Shown here: piece by piece, positions 36,249 to 44,791 of the stretch | Layout of the letters: each line of letters starts with the position of its first letter | Position numbering within the stretch: position 1 is the first letter of the stretch | Notes under the pieces: generated by a model | Told to the model about the DNA's origin: nothing | Databases searched by the model: none | What the model saw: only the letters and a program-made list of their open reading frames with translations | Assembly: GCF_010894435.1 (NCBI RefSeq) | Contig: NZ_JAAIXZ010000009.1 | Location: 62,001 to 126,000, forward strand | DNA: 64,000 bases | Direction: 5' to 3' | Source: Pyxidicoccus trucidator | GTDB taxonomy: Bacteria; Myxococcota; Myxococcia; Myxococcales; Myxococcaceae | Made by a program: the position numbers and the translations under genes

Positions 36249-37166
36249 GTGCGCAACTCCGCTAGGTTCCCCCACACCTTGGACGGACTGAAAGAAACCC
36301 TGGTCATCTGGAGCGCCGAGCTGCGCCGGGCCGTGCGCAGTGGGCGCGCGGTGGTGCTGCTCGGCCTCTACAGCATGTTCTCCGCGCTGGTGTTGATGGT
36401 GGTGGGCTGGCTCGCGGCCCAGGTACGCGCGGAGGTGAACAAGCAACTGGAGTCCGCCGGCGCGGGCGCGGATGCCTCGGCGCAGGTCGGCGAGGAGATG
36501 CGGAAGGGCATGCTGGGCTTCCTCACCAGCAATGACTCCGCGATGATGGAGGCGCTCGCGCAGGTGCCGATGGAGGTGCTGGTGGTCTTCAAGATCACCC
36601 TCTTCTTCCTCCCGGCCTACGTCGCGCTGATGGGCTTCGACCAGATCAGCGGCGAGGTGGGCCCGCGCTCCATGCGCTACCTCACCGTGCGCGCGCGCCG
36701 CTCGTCGGTGCTGCTGGGCAAGTTCCTGTCGCAGGCGACGCTGCTGCTCGGGCTGGTGCTCATCATCGACCTGGCCATCTTCGTGTACGCCCGCATCGCC
36801 AACCCCACCTTCGGCTTCGCGGACGTGGCGCTCAACCTGCTCAAGTTCTGGCTGGCGGCCATCGTCTTCTCGCTGTCCTACGTGTCGCTCACCACGCTGT
36901 GCTCCAGCCTCTTCCGCGCCCCGGCGGTGAGCCTCGTCTTCAACTTCATCCTGCTGTTCGTCTTCTGGCTGATGGACACCATCGGCCGGTGGGCCGGAGA
37001 GGAGAGCGCGCTGCGCTTCCTGCGTTACCTGTCGCCCTCGTACTACGCGGGGAACCTGCTGCACCCCCGACTGGCCGAGTTCGGCGCCAGCGGAGCCGCA
37101 TACGCGGGCTTCGCCACCATCTTCCTGCTGGGCGCCTACGCCGTCCTGCGCGCGAGGGACCTGTGA
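36249..37166 (+). CDS. ABC-2 type transporter permease
   Basis: 305 residues with about six membrane helices: VVLLGLYSMFSALVLMVVGW first, then KITLFFLPAYVALMGFDQIS and the ABC-2 signature region GEVGPRSMRYLTVRARRSSV, where the permease meets the ATPase. It starts at GTG 36249; TTG 36280 is an alternative. The stop overlaps the ATPase start as GTGA. The substrate is unknown. Confidence 0.82.
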   Translation: MRNSARFPHTLDGLKETLVIWSAELRRAVRSGRAVVLLGLYSMFSALVLMVVGWLAAQVRAEVNKQLESAGAGADASAQVGEEMRKGMLGFLTSNDSAMMEALAQVPMEVLVVFKITLFFLPAYVALMGFDQISGEVGPRSMRYLTVRARRSSVLLGKFLSQATLLLGLVLIIDLAIFVYARIANPTFGFADVALNLLKFWLAAIVFSLSYVSLTTLCSSLFRAPAVSLVFNFILLFVFWLMDTIGRWAGEESALRFLRYLSPSYYAGNLLHPRLAEFGASGAAYAGFATIFLLGAYAVLRARDL

Positions 37167-38074
37167 GCGACCTGGCGATTGAGCTGTTCGGAGTCTCCAA
37201 GCGCTTCGGCCCCAAGGTGGCCGTCAACGCCGTCAGCTTCGCCGTGCCCCGGGGCTCGGTGTTCGGTCTCATCGGCCCCAACGGCGCCGGGAAGACGACC
37301 ACCTTCTCCATGATGTGCGGCTACCTCTACCCCACCGACGGCACGCTCAAGGTCATGGACGTGGACCCCGCGCAGCCCGGCGCCCTCAAGGGGAAGCTCG
37401 GCGCGCTGCCCCAGGACGCGGTGCTGCCCCCCGGCTGGGAGACGGGCGCGCTGCTCACCTACTGGGCCCGCCTGTCCGCGCTGGCCGACCCGGAGCGCGA
37501 GGCCCGCGACGCCCTGGAGCAGGTGGGGCTGATGGAGGCGTGGAACGTCCAGACGCAGGCGCTCAGCCACGGCATGGCCAAGCGCGCCGCCATGGCCCAG
37601 GCCCTCATGGGGCGCCCGCCGCTGGTGCTCCTGGACGAGCCCACCGCCGGACTGGATCCGCGCATCGCCGCCCAGGTGCGCCAGGTCATCCGGACCATGA
37701 GGGAGCACCAGCAGACGGTGGTCGTCTCCAGCCACAACCTCCAGGAGCTGGAGGAGCTGTGCGACGCCGCCGCCATCCTCGACAAGGGCTCGCTCGCGAA
37801 GGCCGGCACCATGTCCGAGCTCACCGGCCAGGGCTCCGAGTTCCGCGTGCAGATTGCCCGGGGCGACGTGCTGATTCCGGAGATTGCCGCCCTGGCCGAC
37901 GTCACCGACGCGCGCATGGAGAGCGAGTCCGTGCTGCGTGTGCGCATCCGTGGCGGCGTGAAGCCCGAGGAGGTCATCAGCCGCGTGGTGGGGCACCTCC
38001 TCCAGCACGGCGTGCTCATCCTCGGCGTCAGCAGGGGCCAGCGCCTGGAAGACCGCGTCCTCCAGCTGCTCTGA
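37163..38074 (+). CDS. ABC transporter ATP-binding protein
   Basis: 303 residues. Walker A is GPNGAGKTT, the Q-loop is LPQDA, the signature is a degenerate LSHGMAKRA, Walker B is LVLLDEPTAGLD, and the switch histidine is SSHNL. The C-terminal extension (about 220-303) is beta-rich, as in NatA-type exporters. It works with the preceding permease. It is read by translational coupling from a GTG. Confidence 0.9.
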   Translation: MSDLAIELFGVSKRFGPKVAVNAVSFAVPRGSVFGLIGPNGAGKTTTFSMMCGYLYPTDGTLKVMDVDPAQPGALKGKLGALPQDAVLPPGWETGALLTYWARLSALADPEREARDALEQVGLMEAWNVQTQALSHGMAKRAAMAQALMGRPPLVLLDEPTAGLDPRIAAQVRQVIRTMREHQQTVVVSSHNLQELEELCDAAAILDKGSLAKAGTMSELTGQGSEFRVQIARGDVLIPEIAALADVTDARMESESVLRVRIRGGVKPEEVISRVVGHLLQHGVLILGVSRGQRLEDRVLQLL

Positions 38075-38104
38075 CGGGCCCGGGCTGGCCGGCCGGGGGG
38101 CCGC

Positions 38105-38335
38105 TCAGCCCGCCTTGCGCACCCACCCCACGTAGCTCTCCCCCCGGCGCTCCAGGCGCAGGAGCGGATTTCCGGTGGCCTCGCACCAGGCCGGGAGGTC
38201 TGCTTCCAGGCCCCGGTCCGTGGAGATGAGCTCCACCACCGTGCCCGGCGGAAGCCGCCGCATGGCCTTGGCGATTTCGAGGATGGGCATGGGGCACAGC
38301 GCCCCCGAGGTGTCCAGGCGGACCGCTTCGTCCAT
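38105..38335 (-). CDS. TusA/SirA-family sulfur carrier-like protein
   Basis: 76 residues with the family's CPMP motif (GALCPMPILEIAKAM) at about residues 13-26, then VVELISTDRGLEADLPAWCEATG. TusA proteins carry persulfide sulfur for tRNA thiolation or molybdopterin. No other sulfur-relay gene is adjacent, so the partner is unknown. I chose ATG 38335 (AGGA upstream). A GTG at 38344 adds three residues. Confidence 0.85.
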   Translation of the reverse strand: MDEAVRLDTSGALCPMPILEIAKAMRRLPPGTVVELISTDRGLEADLPAWCEATGNPLLRLERRGESYVGWVRKAG

Positions 38336-38509
38336 GATCCTCACTCTGACGGAATTTTTCCAAAAACTCCCATGTTTCCGGGCCCCTGAGGGGCCTGTAC
38401 CCCCCGCAAAGGGCAGACCGGCTTGCTTGCGTGTCTGGAATTCCCTCTGTTAAGTACCCCGCCCTCTGCCCTCGTAAAAACCCCCACGCTCGGGCCCGGA
38501 GTCGGACCT

Positions 38510-40507
38510 ATGGCGAAGGAGCATGACCAACCCATGAAGCCCAATGTCATCGTGGCCCTCATCGTGGGCCTGGTGCTCGGTTTCTTTGGTGGCCGCGTCG
38601 TTAGCGGCCCCTCGAAGACCGATGACGCCAAGCCCGCCGCGACCGCGCCCTCCGCACAGGCGCAGAACCGCCGCCCGGTGGACCCCACCGTCTTCAAGGT
38701 GCCCATCGACGGCGCGCCGGTGAAGGGCAGCCCCGAGGCGCTCGTCACCCTGGTGGAGTTCTCGGACTACGAGTGCCCCTTCTGCAGCCGCGCGGACGTC
38801 ACCGTTCGCAAGCTCCAGGAGCAGTACGGCAGCAAGCTCCGCGTGGTCATGAAGCAGAACCCGCTCTCCTTCCACCCCCGCGCGAAGCCCGCCGCCATCG
38901 CCGCCATGGCGGCCGGTGAGCAGGGCAAGTACTGGGAGTACCACGAGAAGCTCTTCGCCAATCAGAAGGCGCTCGATGACGCGTCCCTGGAGAAGTACGC
39001 GCAGGAGCTGAAGCTGGACATCGCGAAGTGGAAGGCCGACCTGGCCAACCCGAAGTTCCAGGACACCATCCAGAAGGACCAGGCCCAGGCCAGCCAGCTG
39101 GGCGCCAGCGGCACCCCGGCCTTCTTCATCAACGGCCGCTTCCTCTCCGGCGCGCAGCCCATCGACAACTTCAAGGCCCTCATCGACGAGGAGCTGGGCA
39201 AGGCCGAGGCCCTGGTGAAGGGTGGCGTCTCCGCTTCCCAGGTCTACGCGAAGATCATCGAGAAGGGCACCGAGAAGGCCGCCCCGAAGCAGAACCCCGC
39301 GCAGCAGGCCGCCGCCGCCGTCCGCAAGGTGGACGTCCCGTCCGACTCGCCCTCCTTCGGCCCGACCAACGCCAAGGTCACCATCATCGAGTTCTCCGAC
39401 TTCGAGTGCCCCTTCTGCAGCCGCGTGGGCCCCACGCTGACGCAGATCAAGGAGAACTACGCCAAGGACGTGCGCGTGGTGTTCCGCCACCAGCCGCTGT
39501 CCTTCCACAAGAACGCGAAGCTCGCCGCCGAGGCCTCCATGGCCGCGCACGAGCAGGGCAAGTTCTGGGAGTTCCACGACAAGCTCTTCGCCAATCAGAA
39601 GGCCCTGGAGCGCGCCTCCCTGGAGCAGTACGCGAAGGAGCTCGGCCTGAATGTCGGCGCCTTCAAGGCCGCCCTCGACAGCGGCAAGTACAAGGCGAAG
39701 GTCGAGGCGGACATGGCCGCCGGCAGCGCGGTGGGCGCCAACGGCACCCCCACGTTCTTCATCAACGGCCGTGAGTTCGTCGGCGCCCAGCCCTTCGACA
39801 ACTTCAAGAAGCTCATCGACGAGGAGATCGCCAAGGCCGACAAGCTCATCGCCAGCGGCACCAAGGCGGAAGAGCTGTACGGCAAGCTGATCGCCCAGAA
39901 CATCGCCGCCGCTCCCGCCGCTCCCGCGGGTGGCCCCCCGGGTGCCCCGGCCGAGCCGCCGGTGCAGAAGGTGGACGTCGGCAACGCCCCGGTGAAGGGC
40001 CCGAAGAACGCCCCCATCACCATCGTCGCCTTCTCTGACTTCGAGTGCCCGTTCTGCAGCCGCGTGCTGCCCACGATGAAGCAGATCGAGGACCAGTACG
40101 GCAACAAGGTGAAGGTGGCCTTCAAGAACCAGCCGCTGCCCTTCCACGCCAACGCCAAGCCGGCCGCCGCCGCCGCGCTGGCCGCCAACGAGCAGGGCAA
40201 GTTCTGGGAGATGCACGACAAGCTGTTCGCCAACCAGCGTGCCCTGGACCGCGCCTCCCTGGAGAAGTACGCCCAGGAGCTCGGCCTCAACATGGGCAAG
40301 TTCAAGGCGGCCCTGGACAGCGGCAAGTACACCGCGCAGATCGAGGCGGACGCCGCCGAGGGCTCGCGCCTGGGCGCCAGCGGCACCCCGACGTTCTTCA
40401 TCAACGGCCGCACCCTCGTCGGCGCGCAGCCCTTCGAGGCCTTCAAGCGCGTCATCGACGAGGAGCTGAAGAAGGCCGGCGGCGCGGTGGCGGCGGACGC
40501 GAAGTAG
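38510..40507 (+). CDS. Triple-domain DsbA-like thioredoxin protein
   Basis: 665 residues. An N-terminal membrane anchor (VIVALIVGLVLGFFGG) is followed by three tandem DsbA/DsbG-like domains. Their CPFC redox centres are at residues 89-92, 300-303 and 513-516, each preceded by a hydrophobic strand and acidic SD[FY]E and followed by a helical insert and a cis-proline GTPTFFINGR (GTPAFFINGR in the first). Linkers are Ala/Pro-rich. All three centres look intact, so it is probably a periplasmic multi-site disulfide oxidase, reductase or isomerase. A strong terminator follows. Confidence 0.9.
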   Translation: MAKEHDQPMKPNVIVALIVGLVLGFFGGRVVSGPSKTDDAKPAATAPSAQAQNRRPVDPTVFKVPIDGAPVKGSPEALVTLVEFSDYECPFCSRADVTVRKLQEQYGSKLRVVMKQNPLSFHPRAKPAAIAAMAAGEQGKYWEYHEKLFANQKALDDASLEKYAQELKLDIAKWKADLANPKFQDTIQKDQAQASQLGASGTPAFFINGRFLSGAQPIDNFKALIDEELGKAEALVKGGVSASQVYAKIIEKGTEKAAPKQNPAQQAAAAVRKVDVPSDSPSFGPTNAKVTIIEFSDFECPFCSRVGPTLTQIKENYAKDVRVVFRHQPLSFHKNAKLAAEASMAAHEQGKFWEFHDKLFANQKALERASLEQYAKELGLNVGAFKAALDSGKYKAKVEADMAAGSAVGANGTPTFFINGREFVGAQPFDNFKKLIDEEIAKADKLIASGTKAEELYGKLIAQNIAAAPAAPAGGPPGAPAEPPVQKVDVGNAPVKGPKNAPITIVAFSDFECPFCSRVLPTMKQIEDQYGNKVKVAFKNQPLPFHANAKPAAAAALAANEQGKFWEMHDKLFANQRALDRASLEKYAQELGLNMGKFKAALDSGKYTAQIEADAAEGSRLGASGTPTFFINGRTLVGAQPFEAFKRVIDEELKKAGGAVAADAK

Positions 40508-40540
40508 TCCCCGCTCCAGCCCCCCGGGCTTGAAGCACGA

Positions 40541-40583
40541 GAGGCCGTCGGACCGTTCAAGGTCCGGCGGCCTCTGTGTTTTT
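40541..40583 (+). terminator. Rho-independent terminator after the triple-DsbA gene
   Basis: GAGGCCGTCGGACC (40541-40554) pairs with GGTCCGGCGGCCTC (40561-40574) around loop GTTCAA, with one G-T wobble, followed by TGTGTTTTT. This is the clearest intrinsic terminator in the window. It may also serve ridA on the other strand. Confidence 0.85.
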
Positions 40584-40632
40584 CGGACGTCTACCAGGGC
40601 CCGCCGTGACGCGGGCCCCGGCGGGCGTCACC

Positions 40633-41019
40633 TCAGGACACGGCGATGGCGTCGATCTCCACCTTGGAGCCGCGCGGCAGCGCGGAGACCTGCACGGTGG
40701 CGCGGGCAGGGGGCGCGCCGGTGAAGTAGCGGCCGTAGACTTCGTTCACCCGGGCGAAGTCGCCCAGGTCGGTGAGGAAGATGGTGCAGCGCACCACGTG
40801 GGAGAAGTCCAGCCCGCCCGCGGTGAGCACGGCCTTCAGGTTCTCCATCACCCGCTCGGCCTGCGCGACGACGTCGCCCTGCACCATCTCCATGGTGGAG
40901 GGGTCCAGCGGAATCTGGCCGGAGAGGAAGGTCATCTTCCCCGCGTCCACCTGCACCGCCTGCGAGTAGGGGCCAATGGCCTTGGGGGCCTGGTCTGAGT
41001 GGATTGCCTTGCGAGCCAT
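40633..41019 (-). CDS. ridA: RidA-family enamine/imine deaminase
   Basis: 128 residues, full-length Rid/YjgF: IGPYSQAVQVDAGKMTFLSG, QIPLDP, RVMENLKAVL, then the signature PARATVQVSALPRGSKVEID with the conserved Arg. It removes reactive 2-aminoacrylate-type intermediates made by PLP enzymes. ATG 41019 follows GAGGTG. It lies 78 bp downstream of relA in the same direction and is probably co-transcribed. Confidence 0.92.
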   Translation of the reverse strand: MARKAIHSDQAPKAIGPYSQAVQVDAGKMTFLSGQIPLDPSTMEMVQGDVVAQAERVMENLKAVLTAGGLDFSHVVRCTIFLTDLGDFARVNEVYGRYFTGAPPARATVQVSALPRGSKVEIDAIAVS

Positions 41020-41097
41020 GAGGCGCACCTCGGAAGTAGAGGCGGCCGGAAGGGCCGCCCTGGGTTTCCGGGGCGCTCTAGCACGAAACGGCGGCCG

Positions 41098-43314
41098 TCA
41101 GATTCGCTCGACGGAGTAGACGCCGTTGAGACGCTCGATGGTGCGCATCAGGTCGGTGAGCTGCTTGAGGTCGGAGATGGTGACCTCGAAGGTATTCACC
41201 GCCCGGTCATCCCCCGTGGCGCGGCAGTTGGCCTGGGAGATGTTGACGCCCTTCTTCGAGAAGGTGTTGGAGATGTCCGCCAGCAGGCCCGGCCGGTCCG
41301 CCGTCAGCACGCGCAGGGTGACGGGGCGCTTGAAGTCCCCGCGTACGTCCCATGTCACGTCCACGCGCCGCTCGGGGTCCGTGGCCAGCGCCTTCTCACA
41401 GCCGACCGTGTGCACCGTCACTCCCCGTCCCCGGGTGATGAAGCCGGCGATGGGGTCGCCGGGGACGGGGTTGCAACACCGTCCGAAGCGCACGAGCACG
41501 TCGTCCACGCCGCCAATCTGCACGCCGCTGCGGTTGCTGCGGCCCACCAGCCGCTTGGCCAGGTCCGTGACGCGGGACAGGCCGGGCAGCATGGAGCTGC
41601 TGACGGAGTTGCCCCCGGGCACGCCGTTGCCGTCGCCGCGCGCCGCGGTCTCCGCCGCGGAGAGCTTCTCCTGCGGCACCAGCCGCTGCACCAACTGCTG
41701 CGGCGTCACCTTGCCGTAGCCGATGGCCACCAGCAGGTCGTCCTCGACGCGGAAGCCCAGCTCCTCGGCGACCTTCTTCATCTCCCCGGACTTGAGCAGC
41801 CGGTTGAAGTTGAGCTGGAAGCGCTTCAGCTCGCGGTCCGTCAGCTCGCGGCCCAGCTGGAGGCTCTTGTCGCGCTGCTGCTGCTTGATGAAGCCGCGGA
41901 TGCGCTGCTGCGCGCGGCTCGTCTTGACGAAGGTGAGCCAGTCCTTGGACGGGTGCTGCTGCGGGCTGGTCAGCACTTCCACCGTGTCGCCGTTCTTCAG
42001 CTTGTAGCGCAGCGGGACAATCTTCCCGTTCACCTTCGCGCCCACGCACCGGTTGCCCACGTCCGAGTGGATGGCGTACGCGAAGTCCACCGGCGTGGCC
42101 CCGCGCGGCAGCGAGCGCACGTCGCCCTTGGGCGTGAAGACGAAGACCTCATCGGTGAAGAGGTCCACCTTCACCGTCTCGAGGAACTCCTTCGGGTCCT
42201 TCAAGTCTTGCTGCCACTCCATCAGCTGGCGCAGCCAGGCGAACTTCTCGTCATCCTTGGAGATGACCGCCTTGCCCTCCTTGTACTTCCAGTGGGCGGC
42301 GATGCCCTCCTCGGCGATCTTGTGCATCTCCGCGGTGCGGATCTGCACCTCGACGCGCTCGCTCAAGGGGCCAATCACCGTGGTGTGCAGTGACTGGTAC
42401 ATGTTGGGCTTCGGAATCGCGATGAAGTCCTTGAAGCGCCCCGGCACCGGCTTCCACATCTCGTGCACCAGCCCGAGCGCCTCGTAGCAGGCGGGCGCCG
42501 CGGGGGCGATGATGCGGAAGGCGATGATGTCGTGGATCTGGTCGAAGTCGATGCCCTGCGCCTTGATCTTCTTGTAGATGCTGTAGACGTGCTTGAAGCG
42601 GCCGCTCACCTCGCCCTTCAGCCCGCGCTCCGCCAGCTTCGAGCGGATGAGGTCGCACGTGTCCTCGATGTACTTCTCGCGCTCCTTCTTGCGCTTGTTC
42701 AGCTTCTCCTGGAGCGCGAAGAACTCCTGCGGCTTCACGTAGCGGAAGCTCAGGTCCTCCAGCTCCGTCTTGATCCACGAGATGCCGAGCCGGTTCGCGA
42801 GCGGCGCGTAGATGTCCAGGGTCTCCTGGGCGATGCGCGCCTGCTTCTCCTCGGACATGTGGTCCAGCGTCCGCATGTTGTGCGTGCGGTCCGCCAGCTT
42901 CACGAGGATGACGCGGATGTCCTGCGCCATCGCGATGATCATCTTCCGGAAGTTCTCCGCCTGCTTCTCCTCCTGGGAGAGCGTCGCGGACGCGGAGAAC
43001 TTGGACAGCTTCGTGACGCCGTCCACCAGCTGGGCGACTTCCGCGCCGAACAGCTCCGTGAGCTCCTCGGCGGTGGCGAGTGTGTCCTCAATGGTGTCGT
43101 GGAGGAGGCCGGTGACGATGGATGCCTCGTCGAGCTTCAGCTCTCCGAGGATGCCCGCCACCTCGAGCGGGTGGACGAGGTAGGGCTCGCCAGACTTCCT
43201 CAGCTGGCCCTGGTGGACCTTGGCCGAGTAGACGTAAGCCTTCTTGATGATGTCCAGGTCAGGGTCCGGGTGATACGAGGAGACCCGTTGGAGGATGTCG
43301 TTCAGGCGAATCAT
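41098..43314 (-). CDS. relA: RelA/SpoT bifunctional (p)ppGpp synthetase/hydrolase
   Basis: 738 residues. An HD hydrolase domain keeps the metal site (HPLEVAGIL, LLHDTIEDT). The synthetase domain has RFKHVYSIYKKIK and YQSLHTTV. TGS domain with VFTPKGDVRSLPRGATPVDFAYAIHS. Zinc-finger-like region with RCCNPVPGD, then a C-terminal ACT domain (PVTLRVLTADRPGLLADISN). With the HD site intact it should both make and degrade ppGpp. In M. xanthus RelA-dependent ppGpp starts development. I chose ATG 43314; its ribosome site is weak. A 16-bp palindrome lies 36 bp upstream. Confidence 0.93.
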   Translation of the reverse strand: MIRLNDILQRVSSYHPDPDLDIIKKAYVYSAKVHQGQLRKSGEPYLVHPLEVAGILGELKLDEASIVTGLLHDTIEDTLATAEELTELFGAEVAQLVDGVTKLSKFSASATLSQEEKQAENFRKMIIAMAQDIRVILVKLADRTHNMRTLDHMSEEKQARIAQETLDIYAPLANRLGISWIKTELEDLSFRYVKPQEFFALQEKLNKRKKEREKYIEDTCDLIRSKLAERGLKGEVSGRFKHVYSIYKKIKAQGIDFDQIHDIIAFRIIAPAAPACYEALGLVHEMWKPVPGRFKDFIAIPKPNMYQSLHTTVIGPLSERVEVQIRTAEMHKIAEEGIAAHWKYKEGKAVISKDDEKFAWLRQLMEWQQDLKDPKEFLETVKVDLFTDEVFVFTPKGDVRSLPRGATPVDFAYAIHSDVGNRCVGAKVNGKIVPLRYKLKNGDTVEVLTSPQQHPSKDWLTFVKTSRAQQRIRGFIKQQQRDKSLQLGRELTDRELKRFQLNFNRLLKSGEMKKVAEELGFRVEDDLLVAIGYGKVTPQQLVQRLVPQEKLSAAETAARGDGNGVPGGNSVSSSMLPGLSRVTDLAKRLVGRSNRSGVQIGGVDDVLVRFGRCCNPVPGDPIAGFITRGRGVTVHTVGCEKALATDPERRVDVTWDVRGDFKRPVTLRVLTADRPGLLADISNTFSKKGVNISQANCRATGDDRAVNTFEVTISDLKQLTDLMRTIERLNGVYSVERI

Positions 43315-43349
43315 CGAGGGAGCGGTAATCGTAACTTTGACCCCATGGG

Positions 43350-43365
43350 GGGGCAACGTTGCCCC
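43350..43365. promoter_or_regulatory. Perfect 16-bp palindrome upstream of relA
   Basis: GGGGCAACGTTGCCCC is a perfect inverted repeat lying 36 bp before the relA ATG and about 107 bp before the divergent FHA gene. Its symmetry and position between divergent genes suggest an operator for a dimeric regulator. No factor is identified. Confidence 0.5.
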
Positions 43366-43471
43366 ACACTGAGGTGTTCCAATTCACGTCCGGGGCTGTC
43401 CGAGTATCCCACCCGGCGCGTTCGCTTTCGTTGACCCGACGTTTTACGGGCCCCTAGATTCGGCTTCTCCC

Positions 43472-44680
43472 ATGTCACAGCTCCTGCTGTCCGCCCTTGC
43501 CGTGGTCTGCCCGAACTGTGACGGGTATAATCCGCCTCGCTCGGCCGCCTGTGTCCTCTGTGGGCAGGCCCTGGGGGAGGCCCCCTCCGCCCGCCCGCCT
43601 GCCCTGAAGCCGGCCGGAGGCACACCCCGTCCCGTCGCGCCGCCTCCCGGGCGTCCCGTGCCGGTGTCCACCTTCCCCGGCCCCAAGGGGGAGTCGGGCA
43701 CTCCCCCCACCACTCCGCTGCCCCCGAGCGCCATCCCCCCGGGGCTGCGCCCCTCGGCGAGGACGCCTCCGCCCACCGCGGCGGCGGGACTGCAGGTGGA
43801 GCGGCCGGTTCCCGTGGGGATGCGCGCCACGGCCCCGGCCGGCGGGCCCGCGGCGCCTCCCGTGGCCGCGCGGGTGTCGGGAAGCCCGGCGCCGGTGCCT
43901 CCGGGCCCTGCCGTCACCCGGCCTCCGCCCCCGGTTCCGGACAGTGCGATGCCCTCCCGGTCGGGGATTCCCTCCGTGGGGGGGACGCCCCCCGTGGCGG
44001 CGCCTGGAGCCGCGCGCCCGGCGCCCCCGGCCGCCTCCCGCTTCGGACTGGCCGTCATCTCCGGCTCCACGCGGGGCCAGCGCTACAAGCTGCCCGTCAC
44101 CGGCTGCGTCGTCGGCCGCCAGCGCGGCGCCATCCTGTTCCCGGACGACGCGTACGTGTCGCCCCTGCACGCCACCTTCCTGGTGAAGGACGGGGCCCTC
44201 TTCGTGCGCGACGAGTCGAGCGCCTCGGGCGTCTTCGTCGCCGTCGCCGGGACGGAGGCCCTCGCTCCCAAGACGCTCTTCAGCGCGGGCCAGCGGCTGT
44301 TCCGCTTCACCGGCCGGCTGGAAGTGGCGCCGCCGGTGGCGGGCCGCCCCCACGTCTACGGCGCACCCGTGCCGCTCGGGCAGGCCGTCTATGGCGTGGA
44401 GGAGGTCCTCGTGGGTGGCCGCGCGGGCCGCGCGGTGGTGACGGCGGCGCCACTGCTCACCATCGGACAGGCGAACTGTGACTTGAGCTTCCCGGGCGAC
44501 GAGGGACTGGCCGGACGCCACTGCGAGCTCTCCCCCACTCCGACGGGCGCCCTGCTGAGGGACTTGTCGGGCGGGCTGGGCACGTACATCCGGCTTGCGT
44601 CGGGCGTGGAGCGCCCGCTGCGTCCGGGAGACCGCGTCCGCCTGGGCCAGCACGTGCTGCAGGTGGAGAACCTGGGCTGA
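43472..44680 (+). CDS. Zinc-ribbon protein with two FHA domains (first of two)
   Basis: 402 residues. An N-terminal zinc ribbon (CPNC near residue 13, CVLC near 28) leads to a long Pro/Ala/Gly-rich linker (about 35-190). Two FHA-like domains follow: GCVVGRQRGAILFPDDAYVS with SPLH, and LLTIGQANCDLSFPGDEG with AGRH. The second lacks the usual Arg and the Asn after it (GGLGT), so phospho-threonine binding may be weak. It is divergent from relA and converges on a Ser/Thr kinase gene, its likely partner. Confidence 0.82.
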   Translation: MSQLLLSALAVVCPNCDGYNPPRSAACVLCGQALGEAPSARPPALKPAGGTPRPVAPPPGRPVPVSTFPGPKGESGTPPTTPLPPSAIPPGLRPSARTPPPTAAAGLQVERPVPVGMRATAPAGGPAAPPVAARVSGSPAPVPPGPAVTRPPPPVPDSAMPSRSGIPSVGGTPPVAAPGAARPAPPAASRFGLAVISGSTRGQRYKLPVTGCVVGRQRGAILFPDDAYVSPLHATFLVKDGALFVRDESSASGVFVAVAGTEALAPKTLFSAGQRLFRFTGRLEVAPPVAGRPHVYGAPVPLGQAVYGVEEVLVGGRAGRAVVTAAPLLTIGQANCDLSFPGDEGLAGRHCELSPTPTGALLRDLSGGLGTYIRLASGVERPLRPGDRVRLGQHVLQVENLG

Positions 44681-44693
44681 GCGGCTGTCGCGC

Positions 44694-44712
44694 GCCGCCT
44701 CCCCGAGGCGGC
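44694..44712. terminator. Hairpin between the first FHA gene and the kinase gene
   Basis: GCCGCCTC (44694-44701) and GAGGCGGC (44705-44712) make a perfect 8-bp stem with a CCC loop just after the FHA stop, between convergent genes. No T-run. Confidence 0.45.
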
Positions 44713-44791
44713 GTGGGCCCGAGGTGACGGCGCCGGGCCGCGCGACGGACTTCATCCGCTGCCCGGCTTCAGGGCGAGAAGCGCGTCCTCT

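Noticed and set aside
38510-40216. Long minus-strand frames opposite the triple-DsbA gene
   Set aside because: They mirror the third-position GC bias of the plus-strand gene and contain Val/Leu/Gly/Glu-rich text with no domain.
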